A stretch of DNA of 64,000 nt from JAVBNU01 sp031551265 (GTDB lineage Bacteria; Cyanobacteriota; Vampirovibrionia; Gastranaerophilales; Gastranaerophilaceae), in assembly GCA_031551265.1 (NCBI GenBank), contig JAVBNU010000028.1, forward strand, positions 1 to 64,000, written 5' to 3'. The position numbers were made by a program, and so were the translations under genes. The notes under the pieces are model-generated. The model made no database searches. It worked only from the letters and a program-made list of their open reading frames with translations, and had not been told where the DNA came from. This document shows positions 59,321-64,000 of the stretch, in pieces; the stretch's first letter is position 1; every line of letters begins with the position of its first letter.

Positions 59321-60136
59321 ATGAAGAAGTTTTTAACTATGTGTATAGTCCTGTTGATGACCTGCCTCTGCGCGAGCGCCGAAAGTATTAAAGTTGCGCA
59401 AATTGCAGGCATTAATCTTAAAATTGAAAGTGAAGAAACTGTGCTTATCCGAAAGCTCAATCGTTTTGTGCAGCAAATAAATGAATCCGACGTTGATGTT
59501 GTTGTGTTTACAGGCGATGTGATCGCTAATTCGAAAAAAGACGAGTTTAAGAAATTCTGCGAAATAATTAAAAACTTAAAAAAACCATATTATATTGCGC
59601 TTGGCGAAAATGATGTACACAAAATCAACGGCATAGCTAAAGACGATTTCATGCGCTATTGGACATACAAAAACCCAAACCAAAACACAGAATCGCCAAA
59701 TTACTCATTTACGCCCAAAAAAGATATTGCATTCGTCATACTTGATGGCGCCTCGCCTGTAGCAAAAAGTTTGCATGGATATTACAGTGATGCGACGGCA
59801 AAATGGCTCGACACAACATTGAATAAAAATAAAACCAAAAAAGTCGTGATTTTCCAGCATTTTCCGACTGTCTATCCTGAAGAAAAATACTCATACACAA
59901 CTTTAGAAGACGAAAAATATAATGAAGTAATTAAAAAGCACGATAACATCGGAGCCATAATCTCAGCCCACTACAACAAAGATGCCATTATCGAAAAAAA
60001 CGGCATTACATATATTTCAACTCAGGATTTTAATAATGACTACAAATATCGTATACTAGATATTAAGTACGATAAAAAAATGAAAAAGTCAGATTCAACC
60101 TTTGACATCAAAACAGAATTAGTAAAAGTTTATTAG
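59321..60136 (+). CDS. Secreted metallophosphoesterase-like protein, active site degenerate
   Basis: 271 residues with a signal peptide (MKKFLTMCIVLLMTCLCASA). The fold matches calcineurin-type phosphatases: VVVFTGDVIAN supplies the GD motif and VVIFQHFPTV a histidine. However, the first D-x-H motif is replaced by VAQIAGINL, G-N-H-D/E reads GENDVH and the final G-H-x-H reads SAHYNKD. Most metal ligands are therefore missing and it may be inactive. TAAAAT ends 7 bases before the ATG (probably leaderless). Seven bases separate it from the DUF4127 gene, so they are likely co-transcribed. Confidence 0.8.
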   Translation: MKKFLTMCIVLLMTCLCASAESIKVAQIAGINLKIESEETVLIRKLNRFVQQINESDVDVVVFTGDVIANSKKDEFKKFCEIIKNLKKPYYIALGENDVHKINGIAKDDFMRYWTYKNPNQNTESPNYSFTPKKDIAFVILDGASPVAKSLHGYYSDATAKWLDTTLNKNKTKKVVIFQHFPTVYPEEKYSYTTLEDEKYNEVIKKHDNIGAIISAHYNKDAIIEKNGITYISTQDFNNDYKYRILDIKYDKKMKKSDSTFDIKTELVKVY

Positions 60137-60143
60137 TAAATAT

Positions 60144-61565
60144 ATGAAAAAAATTGCACTCATACCAATAGATAACAGACCTGTCTGCTACTGTTTGCCA
60201 AAACAAATTGCAGCCTGCATGGATAACTACGAGCTTTTGATGCCCGAACGTGGTTTACTTGGCAGCCTGACAACCCCGGCTAAAATCCGCAAATTAATGG
60301 AGTGGCTCGAAGGGCTCAAAGAAGTCGACTACATAGTTCTTTCACTTGATACGCTGGCATATGGGGGATTAGTGAATTCCCGCCGCTCAAGTGAAGTCTA
60401 CGACGATGTAATCGCACGACTTGAGGAATTAAAAGATATTCTGAAAAAAAAATCAGCAAAAGTTTTTGGCTTTTCAAGTATAATGCGAATTTCAAACAAC
60501 AACATCAACGAAGAAGAAAAAGAGTACTGGGGTGAGTACGGCAAAAAGATTTTTGACTATTCGTATAATCTCCACCGCTCAAAAAAACTCAATGACAACG
60601 AATCTCACAGCAAACAAAGCTGTATTTCCGAAACCATTCCAAAAGAAATTTTAGACGACTATCTCACAACGCGTGAGCGCAATTTGATGGTGAACGAACA
60701 CTACTTTAGCTGGCTCGAAGAAGGCGTTTTGGACTTCATCGTATACTCAAAAGATGATTGTGCGCAATACGGTTTGAATGTTTGGGAAGCCGAAATTCTA
60801 CAAGACAAAATCTTCAAAAACAAATACAACGCAATCATAAAAACTGGGGCGGACGAAATCCCGCTTTCACTTATTTCGCGCGTGCTTACGCAAAACAACA
60901 AAATAAAAATCTTGCCTGTCTTTACACAACCTGATTACACAAACAAAATTTCAAAGTACGAAGATATTTCTGTTTTGCTTTCTACAATTTCACAAATTGA
61001 CCTGTCAGGTGCAAAAGTCGCCAAAAATCGGGACGACGCTGACTTGATATTGTTGATAAATAATTTCAAAAACGAACAGGGCGAAATCGTCATGGGTGTT
61101 AGCGAAGAATGTTTTGCCGGCGATTTTAAACTCCCTGAAAAGCCATATTTTATAGCAGATATTCTCAATGCAAACGGTGCCGATAATTGTTTCGTTGATA
61201 ATTTATTTAAAAAAGGTATCAGCATAGAAAACTTTTACGGGTATGCCGGCTGGAACACCACAGGCAACACGCTTGGCAGCGCAATCTGCGCAGCGCTCGC
61301 GAAATTCTGCGCCGAAAACGCAAATTTAAATTTATTCAAAAAAGTCATAATGACACGATTCCTCGATGACTGGGCTTACCAAGCCAATGTCAGACAAGCA
61401 CTAAAGGCCGAAAACGCCGATTTTTCATCCAAAACAATCAAAGCGAAAATGCAGCCATACGAAGAAAAATTAAACAATATTTTATCCACAAACTATAGCA
61501 AAATCGAATACGTTTACCCCTGGAACAGATTTTTCGAAGTTGAAATCAGCATAGGTAATGAATAG
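60144..61565 (+). CDS. DUF4127 family protein
   Basis: 473 residues that I recognise as the DUF4127 family by its opening (IALIPIDNRPVCYCLPKQIA, then LMPERGLLGSLTTPAKI) and VLSLDTLAYGGLVNSRRS, and by the later AGWNTTGNTLGSAICAALAK. Members are found in Firmicutes and related bacteria and have no established function. Cytoplasmic: no signal peptide. It follows the secreted phosphoesterase-like gene by 7 bases without a visible ribosome-binding site, and its stop abuts that of rarA (adjacent bases, converging). Confidence 0.85.
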   Translation: MKKIALIPIDNRPVCYCLPKQIAACMDNYELLMPERGLLGSLTTPAKIRKLMEWLEGLKEVDYIVLSLDTLAYGGLVNSRRSSEVYDDVIARLEELKDILKKKSAKVFGFSSIMRISNNNINEEEKEYWGEYGKKIFDYSYNLHRSKKLNDNESHSKQSCISETIPKEILDDYLTTRERNLMVNEHYFSWLEEGVLDFIVYSKDDCAQYGLNVWEAEILQDKIFKNKYNAIIKTGADEIPLSLISRVLTQNNKIKILPVFTQPDYTNKISKYEDISVLLSTISQIDLSGAKVAKNRDDADLILLINNFKNEQGEIVMGVSEECFAGDFKLPEKPYFIADILNANGADNCFVDNLFKKGISIENFYGYAGWNTTGNTLGSAICAALAKFCAENANLNLFKKVIMTRFLDDWAYQANVRQALKAENADFSSKTIKAKMQPYEEKLNNILSTNYSKIEYVYPWNRFFEVEISIGNE

Positions 61566-62792
61566 CTAAAAATATTTTTTGTCTTTTAGCTCGTCAGGCA
61601 TGAATTGTTGTTTCACATCAGGCGCAGCGTGAGTGTATACATACCCTTCGCCAAAACCGTATTTTGACGCGTCTTTGTAGTGCGAATCTCGCAAGTGCAT
61701 TGGTGGCGGGAAATCCTTGCCATTAGCAATATCAGAAAGCGCATGGTCAATCGCAACACACGCAGTGTTGCTCTTTGGAGCGCGCGCAACATACTCAACA
61801 GCCTGCGCGAGTGGTATTCGTCCCTCAGGGAAACCCAACAACTCAACAGCTTTATACGCGTTGACAGCGATTTCTACGGCTCTCGGGTCGGCATTCGCAA
61901 CATCCTCTGCCGCACAAACAATCAACCTGCGCGCAATGAATCTTGGATCTTCACCACCTGCAATCATTTTCGCCAAATAATAAATAGCGGCGTCAGGGTC
62001 GCTGCCCCTCAAACTTTTTTGAAACGCCGAAGCACAGTCATAATGCTCTTGGCGAGAATATCTAACCTTTTTATTCTGTGAAAGATTTTCAACTAACTCA
62101 ACCGTTAAAATTTTCTTATTATCTTTAAAACTTGAAGCAAAATATGAATTCTCGACCAAATTCAGCGCATAACGTGCGTCGCCGCCTGAAAAATTGATTA
62201 TCATATCATAAACATCGTCAGGCACAGCGATTTCGCCATGTTTTTCAGATAAATAACTAAATCCTTTTTTGACAATTGCTCTGATATTTTCATCCTCAAG
62301 AGGGCGCAAAATCAATGTCTGAACTCGTGACAGCAAAGCAGGTATAATCTGAAAAGAAGGGTTTTCAGTTGTTGAGCCAATTAAATAAAGTGTACCATTT
62401 TCAAGATGCGGCAAAAGCGCGTCCTGTTGCGTTTTTGAGTATCGATGAATCTCATCGATAAACACAATTGTCTTTTTATTATACCTTAGCGCCTCTTTTG
62501 CTTTTTCGACGGTTTCTTTAATATCTTTAACACCTGACATAACAGCTGACATTTCAATAAAATTGCTGCCCGAGGATTTAGTGATGATTTTCGCTAATGT
62601 AGTCTTGCCGCAACCGGGAGGCCCCCACAAAATAAGTGAAAACAACCGCTTCGACTGCAACAAGTTGTACACAGCCGTGTTTTCGGCAATCACGTTATGC
62701 TGCCCCATAAAATCTTCCAAAGTTTCAGGCCGCAACACTTGCGCCAGCGGCACTTGCCTATTTTGTTCTTCCAGACTCGAAAATAAATCCAT
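61566..62792 (-). CDS. rarA: Replication-associated recombination protein RarA
   Basis: AAA+ ATPase acting at stalled forks (MgsA/RarA, related to WRNIP1). 408 residues. Opening LAQVLRPETLEDFMGQHNVI, Walker A WGPPGCGKTTLAKIITKSSG, Walker B IVFIDEIHRYSKTQQDALLP, sensor 1 LIGSTTENPSFQIIPALLSR, and the C-terminal tetramerisation domain including SLRGSDPDAAIYYLAKMIAG and ARAPKSNTACVAIDHAL. GGGAT lies 5-6 bases before the ATG. Single gene. Confidence 0.96.
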   Translation of the reverse strand: MDLFSSLEEQNRQVPLAQVLRPETLEDFMGQHNVIAENTAVYNLLQSKRLFSLILWGPPGCGKTTLAKIITKSSGSNFIEMSAVMSGVKDIKETVEKAKEALRYNKKTIVFIDEIHRYSKTQQDALLPHLENGTLYLIGSTTENPSFQIIPALLSRVQTLILRPLEDENIRAIVKKGFSYLSEKHGEIAVPDDVYDMIINFSGGDARYALNLVENSYFASSFKDNKKILTVELVENLSQNKKVRYSRQEHYDCASAFQKSLRGSDPDAAIYYLAKMIAGGEDPRFIARRLIVCAAEDVANADPRAVEIAVNAYKAVELLGFPEGRIPLAQAVEYVARAPKSNTACVAIDHALSDIANGKDFPPPMHLRDSHYKDASKYGFGEGYVYTHAAPDVKQQFMPDELKDKKYF

Positions 62793-62852
62793 TTGTATAT
62801 CCCGATAATTTTACTTATAATAAAATTCTACCATTAACCGAACGGAGTTTGT

Positions 62853-64000
62853 ATGTTAAAAAAAGTTTTGTTAATAATAATTGCCCTAATCCTCTCATTG
62901 ATTGTAATTCTATTCACCGTGCATCCTGTTGACAAAAAATGTAAGGATACAACCGTTGTTTTTTGGACACTGCAACTAAACACGTTTGATAAGTATATTA
63001 ACGGCATAATTACGGAATTTGAAAAAGAAAATCCTGATATCAAAATTCAATGGGTTGATGTGCCATATTCAGAAGGCGAAAAAAGAGTACTGGCTTCACT
63101 TTTAAGCAACTCAACACCCGACTTGATAAATATAACAGCGGATTTCGCAAAAACACTCGCACAAAAAGGCGCGCTTGAACCTGTTTTTGCCGAATACGTA
63201 ACTGATTTTAATCCTCAAATCATGGAAACCCTGAAATATGAGATTGATTACACGTCTTTCCCATTTTACGCCACATCTGCAGTGACAATTTATAACAAAG
63301 AACTCGCAGAAAAGGCCGGGCTAAAGTCGCCTCCTAGAACATACGATGAGCTGAATAAAATAACGCCTGATTTCAAGAAAAAAACCGGCGCGTATGCGCA
63401 AATGCCAACGTTATGCGAGAATGATACGTTTTTAAAAATCTTAAACAAACACGGCATTAATTCGCCTGAAACCCTTAATACAAACTACGCAATCGAAATT
63501 TTCAACACTTATAAAGGCTTTTACCAAAAAGACTACATCCCAAGCGAATCAATCACTCAGACTCATCGCGAGGTTTTAGAAAAATACGGCTCAGGTCAAA
63601 TCGGTTTCTTGCAGGCCGGTCCGAATTTTTTGAATTTGATTAAAGAAAACTCTCCAAATGTCTACGCTAAAACCAGCGTTGCGCTCCAATTAACTGCCGA
63701 AAGCGGGCTTTATGATTTTTCGCTGATGAATCTGGCCATTCCTAAAAAAGCTAAAAATCAAAAAGCTGCGCGCAAATTCGCCCTGTTTCTACTGAACAAA
63801 GAAAACCAATTAGCTTTTGCCAAGCTAACACCTATTTTGCCTGTAAATCAGGCAGCGCTTGAAGATAGCTATTTTACGTCAATGGATAAATACGATTTGG
63901 TTGCCGAAGCACGTATCATTAGCGCATCGCAATTAAACAAAGTACAGCCGCCCGTGCATTTCACGCGTAACCAAAAAGAAATACTAAATTTACTGAACAT
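62853..64000 (+). CDS. Sugar ABC transporter substrate-binding protein, 3' end outside the window
   Basis: The frame opens at ATG 62853 (CGGAG 5-6 bases upstream, TATAAT at about 62816) and stays open to the last base: 382 codons are visible, nearly the whole of a typical 400-430-residue family-1 solute-binding protein. An N-terminal hydrophobic anchor or signal (MLKKVLLIIIALILSLIVIL, then FTVHP) has no lipobox cysteine. The mature part has VVFWTLQLNTFDKYINGIIT and EFEKENPDIKIQWVDVPYSE, typical of UgpB/MalE-like proteins. Permease genes may follow beyond the window; the ATPase at 39595 is a plausible partner. Confidence 0.9.
   Translation, partial: MLKKVLLIIIALILSLIVILFTVHPVDKKCKDTTVVFWTLQLNTFDKYINGIITEFEKENPDIKIQWVDVPYSEGEKRVLASLLSNSTPDLINITADFAKTLAQKGALEPVFAEYVTDFNPQIMETLKYEIDYTSFPFYATSAVTIYNKELAEKAGLKSPPRTYDELNKITPDFKKKTGAYAQMPTLCENDTFLKILNKHGINSPETLNTNYAIEIFNTYKGFYQKDYIPSESITQTHREVLEKYGSGQIGFLQAGPNFLNLIKENSPNVYAKTSVALQLTAESGLYDFSLMNLAIPKKAKNQKAARKFALFLLNKENQLAFAKLTPILPVNQAALEDSYFTSMDKYDLVAEARIISASQLNKVQPPVHFTRNQKEILNLLN

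Overview
The window is 64 kb of an AT-rich bacterial chromosome. It is mostly housekeeping genes separated by short unrecognised genes and AT-rich, repeat-bearing spacers. I see no rRNA, tRNA, CRISPR array, prophage or intact insertion sequence. My best guess for the organism is a non-photosynthetic relative of the cyanobacteria from gut (Vampirovibrionia, 'Melainabacteria', Gastranaerophilales). The reasons are a CHASE2-adenylate cyclase, an AMIN-domain amidase, glycogen synthase, purSQL, and above all many small proteins that begin with a Met-Lys/Arg-Ile/Val leader ending in a Phe-Gly-like motif. This placement is an inference and has not been tested by any search.

Layout. 1-7.1 kb: a TPR protein cut by the window edge, rsmG, a large hybrid histidine kinase, glgA, ruvA and a secreted TPR protein. 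7.4-12.3 kb: rnhC, two related small proteins, a membrane protein coupled to miaA, and a coiled-coil protein flanked by a duplicated piece of the miaA 3' end. 12.7-20.7 kb: a WalK/PhoR-like kinase, a HExxH protein, an AbrB-like protein, a helical-repeat protein, lepB, a polyprenyl diphosphate synthase, pth and an XRE regulator. 20.7-28.9 kb: rplY (bL25), purH, rpsL-rpsG without fusA or tuf, an AMIN amidase with murI, and three paralogous 70-residue HTH proteins. 29-36 kb: corA, adenylate cyclase, recG, and a higBA module whose toxin gene is frameshifted. 36-46.5 kb: mtnA, a degenerate histidine kinase coupled to a sugar-ABC ATPase, serB, four small leader-bearing proteins around purN, holB, holA and a ROK glucokinase. 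46.5-56.6 kb: a coiled-coil repeat protein, gap, purS-purQ-purL, a toxin-antitoxin pair, ispG, a phosphodiesterase and a small PQ-loop-like protein. 56.6-64 kb: a structured spacer, unknown proteins, a degenerate phosphoesterase, a DUF4127 protein, rarA and the start of a sugar-binding protein.

Three themes recur. (1) About ten unrelated proteins share a short N-terminal leader, and PurN appears to have gained one too; this is the best candidate for an undescribed sorting, processing or tethering signal. (2) About ten genes have a sigma70-like -10 box ending only 6-8 bases before the ATG with no Shine-Dalgarno sequence, so they are probably translated from leaderless mRNAs. These include both toxin-antitoxin modules, one HTH regulator and purS. 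(3) Small regulators and orphan small genes sit beside palindromes that overlap their promoters. The spacers also carry a mosaic of short hairpin repeats, including two related three-module blocks before purH and mtnA.
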